Source: Actinomarinicola tropica (lineage in GTDB: Bacteria; Actinomycetota; Acidimicrobiia; Acidimicrobiales; SKKL01). From it: 64,000 nucleotides of DNA. The notes beneath the pieces were generated by a model. The model was not told where the DNA came from. It made no database searches and worked only from the letters and a program-made list of their open reading frames with translations. Shown here one piece after another: positions 33,939-42,668 of the stretch (positions are counted from its first letter, which is position 1; each line of letters begins with the position of its first letter). The stretch is from the NCBI RefSeq assembly GCF_009650215.1, contig NZ_CP045851.1, forward strand, positions 3,313,001 to 3,377,000, read 5' to 3'. A program made the translations under genes and the position numbers.

Positions 33939-34481
33939 TCAGAGGTGCTCGGCGACGGCGTCGGCGATCGCCCGAGCCGTGCGGTCGACCTCGTCGACCC
34001 ACGTCGCCGCCGCACCATCCGACGCGGTGTCGGACACGACCTTGACGATCCGGCACGGGACGCCGGCCGCCTCGCAGGCCCGCGCCACGGCGTAGCCCTC
34101 CATGTCGACCAGGTGCGCCCGTGCGGCGAGCGCGTCGCGCAGGGCGCCGTCGGCCACGAACGCATCGCCGGTCGCGAGGGTGACGTCGATGTCGGGGTCG
34201 AGCACGACCTCGCCGCTCAGATCCTCGCCGATGAGCCGACCGAGGAAGGCGTGGTCCACGTCGTGCTCGATCACCCGGCCGATGACGTGTGTGCCGGTCA
34301 TGTGGTCGCGGAGCGCGCCGGCGGTCCCGACGTTGAGGACGAGCGACGGCCGGCGCGCCGCGATCGCCGCCGTGACGGCGACGGCCGCGGACACCTTGCC
34401 GATGCCCGTGAGCACGACGTCGTGCGCGTCGAGGTGGCGGGCCTCCTGGCGGACGGCGACGACGACGAGCGGCCGGCCCAT
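33939..34481 (-). CDS. Nucleoside phosphorylase-like protein (MTA/SAH nucleosidase family)
   Basis: The protein has 180 residues, somewhat shorter than typical MTA/SAH nucleosidases (about 230). Family features are LTGIGKVSAAVAVTAAIA, SLVLNVGTAGALRD, the substrate-binding AHLVDMEGYAVARACEAAG and the catalytic-Asp segment VKVVSDTASDGAA. It likely cleaves the N-glycosidic bond of a purine nucleoside and releases the base. Its ATG overlaps the apt stop (TGATG), so the released adenine could be salvaged by the apt product encoded just upstream. That pairing makes a purine salvage operon likely. The exact substrate is not fixed. Confidence 0.85.
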   Translation of the reverse strand: MGRPLVVVAVRQEARHLDAHDVVLTGIGKVSAAVAVTAAIAARRPSLVLNVGTAGALRDHMTGTHVIGRVIEHDVDHAFLGRLIGEDLSGEVVLDPDIDVTLATGDAFVADGALRDALAARAHLVDMEGYAVARACEAAGVPCRIVKVVSDTASDGAAATWVDEVDRTARAIADAVAEHL

Positions 34482-35008
34482 CAGTCGTAGGTGAGGAGGC
34501 TGACGAGGTCCACGTCGCCGAGCTTGGCGGCGCCGCCGAGGAACCCGAGCTCGATGATGACGCCGAGGCCGACCACGTCGCCGCCGACCGCCTGCACGAG
34601 GCGGATCGCGGCGCTCGCCGTGCCGCCGGTGGCGAGCACGTCGTCGACGACGAGCACCTTCTCCCCCGGTGTGACGGCGTCGACGTGGATCTCGAGCTCG
34701 TCGGTCCCGTACTCGAGGTCGTAAGCCTCCGACTCGGTCCCCCACGGGAGCTTGCCGGGCTTGCGGGCGGGGACGAAGCCGGCGTCGAGCCGGTACGCGA
34801 CCGGCGCGGCGACGACGAAGCCACGGGCTTCGATGCCGACGACCTTCGTGATGCCCCGGCCGATGAAGTGGCCGGCCAGGCGGTCGATCGTGGCCGCCAG
34901 GGCCGCGGGGTCGGCGAGCAGCGGCGTGATGTCCTTGAACGTGACGCCGGGCTGGGGCCAGTCGGCGACGTCGCGGATGTAGGACCCGAGGTCGAGGTCG
35001 TCGGCCAT
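34481..35008 (-). CDS. apt: Adenine phosphoribosyltransferase
   Basis: Apt (175 residues) converts adenine and PRPP to AMP. The start with IRDVADWPQPGVTFKDITPL is diagnostic, and KVVGIEARGFVVAAPVAY and the PRPP loop VLVVDDVLATGGTASAA are intact. Length is typical. AGGGG stands 8 bases before the ATG. It overlaps the nucleosidase gene by one base and follows the large membrane protein gene after 11 bases on the same strand, so all may be in one transcript starting at the sigma factor. Confidence 0.97.
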   Translation of the reverse strand: MADDLDLGSYIRDVADWPQPGVTFKDITPLLADPAALAATIDRLAGHFIGRGITKVVGIEARGFVVAAPVAYRLDAGFVPARKPGKLPWGTESEAYDLEYGTDELEIHVDAVTPGEKVLVVDDVLATGGTASAAIRLVQAVGGDVVGLGVIIELGFLGGAAKLGDVDLVSLLTYD

Positions 35009-35019
35009 GGCGCCCCTGT

Positions 35020-37065
35020 CTACTCGCCGCCCGAGAAGCGGACGGCCTGGCCGCCGGCGTCGACCCGGCGGACCGTCGGGGCGTCCGTGTCGAGGCCCTC
35101 GACGAGGACCGGACCGGTCACCGTGCCGGTCTGCCAGTCCTGGGCCCAGACGAGCGCCGCGGAGCCGTCCTCGCTGAGGTCGACGAAGGTCTGCCACCCG
35201 ATCTCCTCGGGGAGCGGGACCTCCGCCACCACCTCGTCGGCCAGGTCGTGGACGGTGAGGACCGGACGGGACGGACTCCCGCTGCCGGTCCACTCCGTGA
35301 AGTGCACGTACGCCCAGCCGTCCGTCGAGCCGTCGAGACCCCCGAGCCATCCCGCAGCCACCCAGTCCTCTGCATCGAGGCCGGGCCGGATCTGGCACTG
35401 CATGTGGCACGTGCTGAACAACGTCCGTCCCTCCGGGAGGTGCGCCACGCCGTCGAGTCCCGAGTCGTAGCCGCCGGACTGCCCGATGGTGTGCAGGGCG
35501 CCGGTCTCGAGGCCGATCGCCACGAGCACCTGCGGTTCCGTCTCGTCCGGATCAAGGCTCATGGTGTCTCCAGTGGTGATCCACGCCTCCCCACCGGCGA
35601 CCGACCAGAGCTCTGGGTGCTCCTCCGGGCCGACGAGCCCGCGCGGCGTCGCGCCGTCCGCCAGGTGCCAGATCGCCTCGTCGTCGGAAGCCTCCTGGAA
35701 GACGACGCCGCCGGTGCCGTCGTCGAACGCCCGCTCGACCGGTCCGTCCCAGACCCGACGCCACTCGCCGGCCACGATGCGGTCGATGCCCGCGTCGCCG
35801 AACACCAGGAGGTCGCGGCCGATCGACTCGGGGGTGACGGTCTCCAGGTCGTCCAGGTGGACAGGGACAGCGACCTCCGGATCGGCGGGTTCCGGCGGGG
35901 CCTCCTCTGCGGCGAGCGGCAGCGACGTCCACGCCCGGACCTCCCACAGCTGCGCGGCCCCGGACCACACGAGCTCACGGTCGCCCGAGTCGAGGTCGAC
36001 GAGGTACACGCCCGGCTCATCGGACGACGCGTCGCACGCCGCGGCGTTGAGGTGCACGATCGCCCGCCCGTCCGCCGCCACGCCGATCGGCGCCGAGGAC
36101 GGGTTCGCCGCCGGGTTCGGCCCGAGCAGGGGGGCCACTTCCCCGTCGCGCACGACCATGGCATCGGCGATGAAGCAGCTCTCCTGCTCCGCCCTCACGA
36201 GGAGCTGGTTCCCCACGATCCATGCTGCGGTGGCGCGCCGCGGCTGGCCGTCGGTCCCGACAGGCAGGGAGATCGCCATCCCGGCGCCGCCCTCCATCAG
36301 GGTGATCGTCGTGGCCCCGTCGGACTCGCAGACGACGGCGTCCGTGCCGTCGACGCGGGCCGCGACCCAGCAGCCCGGCATGTACGTCGTCAGCGATCCC
36401 GACGCGCTGTCGTAGATGCCCTGGCCGGGGACGGTGACCACCCGGTGGTCCGAGGACAGCCGCCACTCGTCGGCGTCGTACCAGGCGTCCGTCGCGCCGC
36501 CGACGGCGCGGAGGCCACGCTCGGGGTCGACGCCGACCTGGACCCCGTCCCACAACGGCGCACCTCCGTCCGGGCGGACCTCGGTGACGAGCCCCGATGC
36601 CGGGTCGAGCCACACGAGCGCGCCGTCGGCCGCCCGCAGGGGGACGACGTTGGTGACCGTCGAGGTGAGACCGTCGCTGCGATCGGTGGTCGCCAGCTCG
36701 TAGCCGTCGACGCGGCGGAGCAGCTCGCCGTCGAGGCCGCGCAGCTCGACGGCCCCCTCGACCTGGACGGCGATGCCCTCGGCGGCGAGGGGACCGATCG
36801 CCCCGAGGTCGTCGTCGTCCGGTGGGTCGGTCACCTCGGGCTGTTCGATGACCTCGACCCGTGTGGGCTCGTCCCCGCCCGGCAACGTGGCCGCGGCGAT
36901 GCCGGCCACGACCAGCAGGACAGCCGCGCCCATCACACCGTGGCGGGTGCGGCGGCGACGCCGGATCCCGGCCCGGATCGCGCCCATGTCGGGGCCGGGG
37001 GACGCCGGCGCGCCGGTCGAGCGCAGGAGCCGGCGGATCTCGGTCGGGTCGTCCTCAGCAGCCAT
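35020..37065 (-). CDS. Large membrane-anchored protein, partner of an ECF sigma factor
   Basis: The protein has 681 residues. The first 45 are cytoplasmic and basic (IRRLLRSTGAP, then AGIRRRRRTRH), one membrane helix follows at about 45-62, and the rest lies outside the cell. The outer part is rich in Trp, Asp and Gly with repeated strands such as ALVWLDPASGLV and VYLVDLDSGDRELVW, as expected for a beta-propeller, and has several Cys residues. Its start overlaps the end of the sigma factor gene by 11 bases. Such pairs usually encode sigma and its membrane anti-sigma; here the cytoplasmic part is too short to show an anti-sigma motif, so that role is inferred from position. Confidence 0.7.
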   Translation of the reverse strand: MAAEDDPTEIRRLLRSTGAPASPGPDMGAIRAGIRRRRRTRHGVMGAAVLLVVAGIAAATLPGGDEPTRVEVIEQPEVTDPPDDDDLGAIGPLAAEGIAVQVEGAVELRGLDGELLRRVDGYELATTDRSDGLTSTVTNVVPLRAADGALVWLDPASGLVTEVRPDGGAPLWDGVQVGVDPERGLRAVGGATDAWYDADEWRLSSDHRVVTVPGQGIYDSASGSLTTYMPGCWVAARVDGTDAVVCESDGATTITLMEGGAGMAISLPVGTDGQPRRATAAWIVGNQLLVRAEQESCFIADAMVVRDGEVAPLLGPNPAANPSSAPIGVAADGRAIVHLNAAACDASSDEPGVYLVDLDSGDRELVWSGAAQLWEVRAWTSLPLAAEEAPPEPADPEVAVPVHLDDLETVTPESIGRDLLVFGDAGIDRIVAGEWRRVWDGPVERAFDDGTGGVVFQEASDDEAIWHLADGATPRGLVGPEEHPELWSVAGGEAWITTGDTMSLDPDETEPQVLVAIGLETGALHTIGQSGGYDSGLDGVAHLPEGRTLFSTCHMQCQIRPGLDAEDWVAAGWLGGLDGSTDGWAYVHFTEWTGSGSPSRPVLTVHDLADEVVAEVPLPEEIGWQTFVDLSEDGSAALVWAQDWQTGTVTGPVLVEGLDTDAPTVRRVDAGGQAVRFSGGE

Positions 37066-37606
37066 CGGTCACCTCCTCGGCGATGTCGTCGTCCCGCAGG
37101 CGGTCCTGCAACGCGGCGAGGGCGCGGTGGGCCTGCATGCGGACCGCACCCGCGCTGATGCCGAGCACCGCGCCCGCCTGCTCGGCGGACAGATCGAGCA
37201 CGTAGCGGAGGAGGACGACGCGGCGCTGCCGCTCGGGCAGCGCCCGCAGCGCTCCGCGCACCGCCACGGCGTCGCCGGCATCCGGATCACGGTGCTCGGT
37301 CGGCAGAGGTCGGGCTCGCATCCGTTCGACGGCACGCCGCTCGGCACCACGGCGCCGGAACGACGAGGCCGCCATGTTGGCGCCGACCCGGAACGCCCAG
37401 CCGACCGGCGAGTCGAGCTGGCGCACCTTCGTCCAGCGGTCGCCGGCGCGGATCAGCGCCTCCTGGGCCAGCTCCTCGGCGAGGAACCGGTCGCCGCAGT
37501 GGTGGGCGAGCGCCGCGACGAGGCCCGGATGCGCGTCACGGCAGAAGCGCTCGAAGTCGTCCTCCCCGTATGCCGCCCGCGCTTCCACCACGACCAGTAC
37601 ACGCAC
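37055..37606 (-). CDS. ECF-type RNA polymerase sigma factor
   Basis: The 183-residue protein has region 2 (FLAEELAQEALIRAGDRW, then PVGWAFRVGANMA) and region 4 (LRALPERQRRVVLLRYVLDL followed by the helix-turn-helix LSAEQAGAVLGISAGAVR). It resembles the actinobacterial SigE-like ECF group that is co-encoded with membrane proteins. The start is uncertain: GTG at 37606 is the longest, and a GTG six codons later is plausible. A tandem palindromic repeat lies directly upstream, between this gene and the next. The signal is presumably sensed by the large membrane protein downstream. Confidence 0.87.
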   Translation of the reverse strand: MRVLVVVEARAAYGEDDFERFCRDAHPGLVAALAHHCGDRFLAEELAQEALIRAGDRWTKVRQLDSPVGWAFRVGANMAASSFRRRGAERRAVERMRARPLPTEHRDPDAGDAVAVRGALRALPERQRRVVLLRYVLDLSAEQAGAVLGISAGAVRMQAHRALAALQDRLRDDDIAEEVTDGC

Positions 37607-37643
37607 GAGCGCTCCGTCGCGTCACGGATCCCCAGTTCCGGCT

Positions 37644-37738
37644 CGCGGGGGCGATGTCGCCAACCCGCTGGCGCGATCGCCCCCGCGACGGCCGCGCGGG
37701 GGCGATGTCGCCAACCCGCTGGCGCGATCGCCCCCGCG
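37644..37738. repeat. Tandem pair of 44-bp palindromic (REP-like) elements
   Basis: Two copies (37644-37687 and 37695-37738), identical in the region compared, are spaced by 51 bp. Each has a perfect 12-bp outer stem (CGCGGGGGCGAT with ATCGCCCCCGCG), a 2-base mismatch, and an inner CGCCA/TGGCG stem around ACCCGC. They lie between the stop of the S51-like gene and the start of the sigma factor gene. The size and palindromic form recall REP elements. They might also act as terminators of the upstream transcript. Confidence 0.75.
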
Positions 37739-37757
37739 ACCGGGGGGGCGAGGCGGG

Positions 37758-38447
37758 TCAGACGCGCAGGGGCGGGAGGGCGGAGAGGTCGGCGCCCGAG
37801 CCGTTGCGGAAGACGTGGACGCTGCCCGCGCCCTCGGCCGACCACGAGCCGTTGGGCCGGTGGATCAGCGCGGTGCGCTCCTCGATGCCGGCGACGACGA
37901 GGCCCGGCGCGGCCAGCCCGACCGTGCGGTGCACCTTGTCGTGGGACCACTGGTCGTAGCGGGGGATCATCGTGAAGCCCGACAGCAGGCCGACCCCGAC
38001 CGTGAACGCCCCACCCCGCGTGTCGACCATGTGGTCGAACAGCACCGCGCCGCCCGCGGCGGCCCCGGCCAGCACGGCACCGCCCTTCCACGCCTCGATC
38101 ATGGCGTCGCACAGCGGCGAGTCCTTCAGCACCGAGCGCAGGTGCATCGGCGATCCGCCGGCCGGCCCTCCGGCCAGGTAGACGAACCGGGCCTCGCGCA
38201 CCGCCCGGACGTTCTCCTCGTCCAGCGCGTCGGAGCGCACCAGGACCCGGGGCACCACCACCGACGCGCCGAGCGAGTCGAACCACGCCCGCGCGTGGTC
38301 GGCCACGGCGTCGGCACCCTCGTAGGCGGCAGCCGTGGTCAGCACGACCACCGAGTCGGCGCCCGACTCCGCGAGGAGCGCAGCGTCGAAGCTGCACCCG
38401 TCGGTCCACTCGTCGCCGCCGACCAGGCAGAGCGGCCCGGCGCTCAT
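37758..38447 (-). CDS. Peptidase S51/cyanophycinase-like protein lacking the nucleophilic Ser
   Basis: The 229-residue protein follows the class I glutamine amidotransferase-like fold of S51 enzymes: PLCLVGGDEWTDGCSFD, VVVLTTAAAYEG, FVYLAGGPAGGSPMHL. The nucleophile elbow should read like GSSAGA, but here it is VLAGAAAGGAVL with Ala in place of Ser. A late VVAGIEERTALIHRP matches the usual Glu/His segment. Peptidase activity is therefore doubtful, and the protein may bind a ligand instead. The ATG overlaps the stop of the methyltransferase-like gene, so the two are coupled. Confidence 0.78.
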   Translation of the reverse strand: MSAGPLCLVGGDEWTDGCSFDAALLAESGADSVVVLTTAAAYEGADAVADHARAWFDSLGASVVVPRVLVRSDALDEENVRAVREARFVYLAGGPAGGSPMHLRSVLKDSPLCDAMIEAWKGGAVLAGAAAGGAVLFDHMVDTRGGAFTVGVGLLSGFTMIPRYDQWSHDKVHRTVGLAAPGLVVAGIEERTALIHRPNGSWSAEGAGSVHVFRNGSGADLSALPPLRV

Positions 38448-38959
38448 CGCGCCACCCCCTCGAACGGGACGGGCCGGCGCCGGCGGGCGCGAGCCACGAC
38501 CCACGGTCGGAGCACGGGGGACGAGACGGGCATCGGGAACCTCTCCAGGTCGGTGACGACGAGACCGCGGGCGCGCAGGTCGGCGGGGACGTCCCGGTCG
38601 ATCCACCAGCCGGTCCGCTCGTGGGCGACGGTAGCGGCCCGGCGCTGCGCCATCGCCGTGGCGCCGACGCCGAGCGACGGTTCGACGACCGTCAGCCAGC
38701 CGTCCTCTGCGAGCAGGGCGACCAGGCGGTCGATCTCGGCCGCCGGGTCGTCGACCGAGGCCAGCCGGGCGATCGAGACGACGTGGTCGTAGGCGCCGTC
38801 GTCAGCGCCCCCGTCGGCACCCGCGACCACGAGGACCGCACCGTCCAACGTCCCGCGGAAGATGCGCCCACGCAGCGAGAGCTGCTCGTCGATGGGGCCG
38901 GTCGCCCATGGATCGATGACGCCGCGCGCCGCGGCCGGGAGGGACACCACGACGGCCAC
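38444..38959 (-). CDS. Short methyltransferase-like protein of unknown function
   Basis: The protein has 171 residues. The central part AYDHVVSIARLASVDDPA with LLAEDGWLTVVEPSLG resembles motifs IV-VI of class I SAM methyltransferases. The N-terminal third lacks the glycine-rich SAM loop: the first segment reads VAVVVSLPAAARGVIDPWAT and then goes straight to DGAVLVVAG. It is thus either a truncated or a very divergent member. The GTG at 38959 gives the longest product without overlap of the divergent dehydrogenase promoter. It overlaps the S51-like gene by 4 bases. Confidence 0.6.
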   Translation of the reverse strand: MAVVVSLPAAARGVIDPWATGPIDEQLSLRGRIFRGTLDGAVLVVAGADGGADDGAYDHVVSIARLASVDDPAAEIDRLVALLAEDGWLTVVEPSLGVGATAMAQRRAATVAHERTGWWIDRDVPADLRARGLVVTDLERFPMPVSSPVLRPWVVARARRRRPVPFEGVAR

Positions 38960-39008
38960 GCTAAACGCTCGGCAGGGCCGCCTTTGGCCCCGTACCCGGG
39001 CGCGTCTG

Positions 39009-39014
39009 TAGCCT
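39009..39014 (+). promoter_or_regulatory. -10 box TAGCCT for the 3-hydroxyacyl-CoA dehydrogenase gene
   Basis: TAGCCT ends 9 bases before the ATG at 39024, giving a leader of only a few bases. Confidence 0.45.
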
Positions 39015-39023
39015 CGGCGCCCT

Positions 39024-39872
39024 ATGGGGAACCTCACCGTTGGCATCGTCGGATCAGGGATCATGGGCTCGGGCATCGCCGAGGTGGCCGCCAAGGCGGG
39101 CCACACGGTCATCCTGCGCAGTCGCAAGCAGGAGTCGGCCGACGCCATGGTCGCCGGCCTGGAGAAGTCGCTGAACCGCCAGGTCGAGAAGGGCCGGCTC
39201 GAGGAGAGCGCCCGTGACGAGGCGCTCGCCCGGGTCAGCGCCGTCGCCGATCTGTCGGCCCTCGCCGACTGCGACCTCGTCATCGAGTCGATCGTCGAGG
39301 ACCTCGACACGAAGGTCGCCCTCTTCAAGGAGCTCGACGGCATCGTCAAGGCCGACGGCATCCTCGCCACCAACACCTCGACGTTGCCCGTCGTCGAGAT
39401 GGCGGTCGCCACGAACCGACCCGACAAGGTCGTGGGCATCCACTTCTTCAACCCGGCGCCGATGATGGCCCTCGTCGAGGTCATCGCCCCGCTCACCGCG
39501 TCGGACGCCACCGTCGACGCCGCGCTCGAGTTCGCCTCCGGCTGCGGCAAGTCGCCGGTGAAGGTCGGCGACCGGGCCGGCTTCATCGTGAACGCCCTGC
39601 TGTTCCCGTACCTGAACAACGCCATCCGGATGCTCGAGTCCGGCACCGCCAGCCGCGACGACATCGACACCGCGATGAAGGGCGGAGCGAACTTCCCGAT
39701 GGGGCCGTTCGCCCTCCTCGACCTCGTCGGCCTCGACACGTCGCTGTCGATCCTCGATGCCCTCTACGAGGAGTTCAAGGACGCCAACTACGCCGCCCAG
39801 CCGCTGCTGCGCCGCATGGTCGCCGCGGGCAAGCTCGGCCGGAAGTCCGGCGCCGGCTTCTACGACTACTGA
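39024..39872 (+). CDS. 3-hydroxybutyryl-CoA dehydrogenase
   Basis: The 282-residue NAD(P)-dependent enzyme interconverts 3-hydroxybutyryl-CoA and acetoacetyl-CoA. The Rossmann start is VGIVGSGIMGSGIAEVAAKA. The catalytic His is in VVGIHFFNPAPMMALVEVI, with the preceding TNTSTLPV, and the C-terminal helix domain contains PMGPFALLDLVGLDT. The sequence resembles FadB2/Hbd enzymes of butyrate or polyhydroxybutyrate metabolism. With the ethylmalonyl-CoA mutase gene 0.7 kb downstream it would fit acetyl-CoA assimilation by the ethylmalonyl-CoA pathway, although other genes of that route are outside the window. Confidence 0.93.
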   Translation: MGNLTVGIVGSGIMGSGIAEVAAKAGHTVILRSRKQESADAMVAGLEKSLNRQVEKGRLEESARDEALARVSAVADLSALADCDLVIESIVEDLDTKVALFKELDGIVKADGILATNTSTLPVVEMAVATNRPDKVVGIHFFNPAPMMALVEVIAPLTASDATVDAALEFASGCGKSPVKVGDRAGFIVNALLFPYLNNAIRMLESGTASRDDIDTAMKGGANFPMGPFALLDLVGLDTSLSILDALYEEFKDANYAAQPLLRRMVAAGKLGRKSGAGFYDY

Positions 39873-39908
39873 TCCCGTCACGCCCGGGGGCGGGCCGATG
39901 AGCGCCAC

Positions 39909-40583
39909 ATGAGGCCCGTCGAGCCGCCCCCGAGCGTGTGGGAGCTCCCCTCGGCGCACGACGCCGACGACGAGGGCCTCGTCGCCATCGGCGCCGACCT
40001 GGAGCCCGGCACCCTGCTCGCCGCCTACCGCGGCGGCATGTTCCCGATGCCGGTCGGACGGTCGGGCCCGCTCGGCTGGTGGTCGCCCGACCCGCGTGGG
40101 GTGCTCGCCCTCGACGGGCTGCAGGTGAGCCGCTCGTTGCGGCGCTCGTGCCGGGAGTACGAGATCCGGGTGGACACGGCGTTCGCCGACGTCATCGCGG
40201 CGTGCGCCGATCCCCGGCGGCCCGGCGGCTGGATCACCCCGGGGTTCGAGGCGGCCTACGGCGAGCTGCACGCCCTCGGGTGGGCCCACTCGGTCGAGGC
40301 GTGGACCCACGACGGCGAGCTGGCCGGTGGCCTCTACGGCGTGGCGGTCGGCGGCCTCTTCGCCGGCGAGTCGATGTTCCACCGCCGACGTGACGCGTCG
40401 AAGGTCGCGCTCGTCGGCCTGGTCGAGCGCCTGCGCGCCGACGGCGACCCCCGTCGGGTGCTCGACGTGCAGTGGCCGACGGACCACCTCGCCACGCTCG
40501 GGGTGATCGGCGTGGCCCGGGAGGAGTACCTGCGACGGCTGGCCGCCGCGCTGGAGGCGCCGGATCCCGACTGCTGGGTGTGA
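39909..40583 (+). CDS. aat: Leucyl/phenylalanyl-tRNA--protein transferase
   Basis: Aat (224 residues) transfers Leu or Phe to proteins with N-terminal Arg or Lys, marking them for ClpAP/ClpS degradation. Typical segments are GLVAIGADLEPGTLLAAYRG, GMFPMPV, LGWWSPDPRGVL, GWITPGFEAAYGELHALGWAHSVE (read in parts) and GLFAGESMFHRRRDASKVAL, where the last Glu and His residues line the active site. It starts 36 bases after the dehydrogenase. The N-end rule substrate adaptor clpS is not in the window. Confidence 0.95.
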   Translation: MRPVEPPPSVWELPSAHDADDEGLVAIGADLEPGTLLAAYRGGMFPMPVGRSGPLGWWSPDPRGVLALDGLQVSRSLRRSCREYEIRVDTAFADVIAACADPRRPGGWITPGFEAAYGELHALGWAHSVEAWTHDGELAGGLYGVAVGGLFAGESMFHRRRDASKVALVGLVERLRADGDPRRVLDVQWPTDHLATLGVIGVAREEYLRRLAAALEAPDPDCWV

Positions 40584-40615
40584 CACGGACCTCGCCGGGG
40601 ACGGAGAATGGCGGG

Positions 40616-42601
40616 ATGACCGAGGGACCGCAGGAGAGCCACCAGCTGGAGCGGCGTGAGCCCGATCGCCCGTGGATGATGCGCACCTACTCGGGGCACT
40701 CCACGGCGCGGGCCTCGAACGAGCTGTACCGGACCAACCTGGCCAAGGGCCAGACCGGCCTGTCGATCGCCTTCGACCTGCCGACCCAGACCGGCTACGA
40801 CCCCGACGCTCCCGAGGCCAAGGGCGAGGTCGGCAAGGTCGGCGTCCCGGTCGCCCACCTCGGGCACATGGAGCAGCTCCTCGACGGCATCCCCGTCGGC
40901 GAGATGAACACGTCGATGACGATCAACGCCACCGCGGCGTGGCTGCTCGGCCTCTACGTGGCGAACGCCGAGCGCCAGGGCGTCGAGTCCCAGGCGCTGC
41001 GGGGCACGACGCAGAACGACATCGTCAAGGAGTACCTGAGCCGCGGGACGTACATCTACCCGCCGCTCCCCTCCAAGCGCCTCATCGTCGACATGGTGGC
41101 GTTCTGCTCGGAGTGGATCCCGAAGTGGAACCCGATGAACGTGTGCAGCTACCACCTGCAGGAGGCCGGGGCGACGCCGGTCCAGGAGATCGCGTACTCG
41201 CTGGCCACCGCGATCGACGTGCTCGACGCGGTGAAGGCGTCCGGCCAGGTCCCCGAGGACCGCTTCCCCGCGGTCGTCGCCTCGATCTCGTTCTTCGTGA
41301 ACGCCGGCATCCGCTTCGTCGAGGAGACCTGCAAGATGCGGGGCTTCACGCAGATGTGGGACCGCCTCACCCTCGAGCGCTACGGCGTCACCGACCCGAA
41401 GGCCCGCCGCTTCCGCTACGGCGTGCAGGTGAACAGCCTCGGGCTCACCGAGGCGCAGCCCGAGAACAACGTGCAGCGCATCGTGCTCGAGGCCCTCGGC
41501 GTCACCCTGTCGAAGAACGCCCGGGCCCGGTCGCTCCAGCTGCCGGCGTGGAACGAGGCCCTCGGCCTCCCCCGCCCGTGGGACCAGCAGTGGTCGCTGC
41601 GCATCCAGCAGGTCCTCGCCTACGAGACCGACCTGCTCGAGTACGAGGACATCTTCGACGGCTCCCACGTCATCGAGGGCCGCACCAACGAGCTGATCGA
41701 GGCCGCGCAGGCCGAGCTCGACGAGGTGCTCGAGATGGGCGGCGCGTTCGAGGCGATCGAGGAGCTGAAGGGCCGGCTCGTCGGGTCCCACGCCGAGCGC
41801 GTCCGCCGCATCGAGAACGGCGAGCTACCGATCGTCGGCGTCAACCGCTTCGTCGAGACGGCCGACTCCCCCCTCGGCGGCGAGGAGTCGATCATGCGGG
41901 TCGACCCCGGCGTGCAGCAGGAGATGATCACCGACGTCGCCGAGTGGCGCTCGAACCGTGACAACGACGCGGTGAAGCGGTCGCTCGACGAGCTGCGCCG
42001 CGCCGCCGAGTCCGGCGACAACGTCATGCCGGCGACGATCGACCTGGCCCACGCGGGCGGCACCACCGGCGAGTGGGCCAACGCCCTGCGCGAGGTCTTC
42101 GGCGAGTACCGGGCGCCCACGGGTGTGGCCGCCGCGGCAGGGAGGGGTGGCATGAGCGACGGTCTGCGAGCGGTGGCCGACCGGGTGCGCACGATGGCCG
42201 GCGGCCCGCCCCGGTTCCTGGTCGCCAAGCCCGGCCTCGACGGGCACTCGAACGGCGCCGAGCAGATCGCCGTCGCGGCCCGTGACGCGGGCATGGAGGT
42301 CATCTACCAGGGCATCCGCCTGACCCCGGAGCAGATCGCTGCTGTCGCCCGCGACGAGGACGTCGACGTCATCGGCCTGTCGATCCTGTCGGGCAGCCAC
42401 CTCGAGCTGATCCCCCGGGTCGTCGAGCTGGTGCGGGGCGAGGGCGTCGAGGCGCCGATCGTGGTCGGCGGCATCATCCCCGAGGAGGACCGTCCCGTCC
42501 TCGAGGCCGCCGGGTGCGCCGCGGTCTACACGCCGAAGGACTTCGAGCTCGGCCGGATCATGGCCGAGATCGTCGACCTGGTGGCCGCCCGCCGCAGCTG
42601 A
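40616..42601 (+). CDS. Coenzyme B12-dependent acyl-CoA mutase, ethylmalonyl-CoA mutase type (Ecm/MeaA)
   Basis: The 661-residue protein joins a catalytic TIM-barrel domain (about 20-520) and a B12-binding domain (about 535-661) with the DxHxxG motif in KPGLDGHSNGAEQIA. Segments such as TYSGHSTARASNELYRTNL, LPTQTGYDPD, GEMNTSMTINATAAWLL and NVCSYHLQEAGATPVQE match the MeaA/Ecm branch better than the heterodimeric methylmalonyl-CoA mutase. It would convert ethylmalonyl-CoA to methylsuccinyl-CoA in acetyl-CoA assimilation. Substrate choice by eye remains an inference. The ATG at 40616 comes 32 bases after aat; a clear terminator follows. Confidence 0.88.
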   Translation: MTEGPQESHQLERREPDRPWMMRTYSGHSTARASNELYRTNLAKGQTGLSIAFDLPTQTGYDPDAPEAKGEVGKVGVPVAHLGHMEQLLDGIPVGEMNTSMTINATAAWLLGLYVANAERQGVESQALRGTTQNDIVKEYLSRGTYIYPPLPSKRLIVDMVAFCSEWIPKWNPMNVCSYHLQEAGATPVQEIAYSLATAIDVLDAVKASGQVPEDRFPAVVASISFFVNAGIRFVEETCKMRGFTQMWDRLTLERYGVTDPKARRFRYGVQVNSLGLTEAQPENNVQRIVLEALGVTLSKNARARSLQLPAWNEALGLPRPWDQQWSLRIQQVLAYETDLLEYEDIFDGSHVIEGRTNELIEAAQAELDEVLEMGGAFEAIEELKGRLVGSHAERVRRIENGELPIVGVNRFVETADSPLGGEESIMRVDPGVQQEMITDVAEWRSNRDNDAVKRSLDELRRAAESGDNVMPATIDLAHAGGTTGEWANALREVFGEYRAPTGVAAAAGRGGMSDGLRAVADRVRTMAGGPPRFLVAKPGLDGHSNGAEQIAVAARDAGMEVIYQGIRLTPEQIAAVARDEDVDVIGLSILSGSHLELIPRVVELVRGEGVEAPIVVGGIIPEEDRPVLEAAGCAAVYTPKDFELGRIMAEIVDLVAARRS

Positions 42602-42604
42602 TCG

Positions 42605-42632
42605 CCTCGGGCGCGGAACTGCGCGCCCGAGG
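42605..42632 (+). terminator. Intrinsic-type hairpin after the mutase gene
   Basis: A perfect 11-bp stem, CCTCGGGCGCG (42605-42615) with CGCGCCCGAGG (42622-42632), closes the loop GAACTG. It starts 4 bases after the stop and is followed by GCTTCACT. Confidence 0.75.
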
Positions 42633-42668
42633 GCTTCACTCCGGCCTCGGCCCGCCGATGGATCGGGA

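Noticed and set aside
37644-37738. CRISPR-like pair of repeats
   Set aside because: There are only two units, the unit is almost wholly palindromic, the 7-base spacing leaves no spacer, and no cas gene is near.
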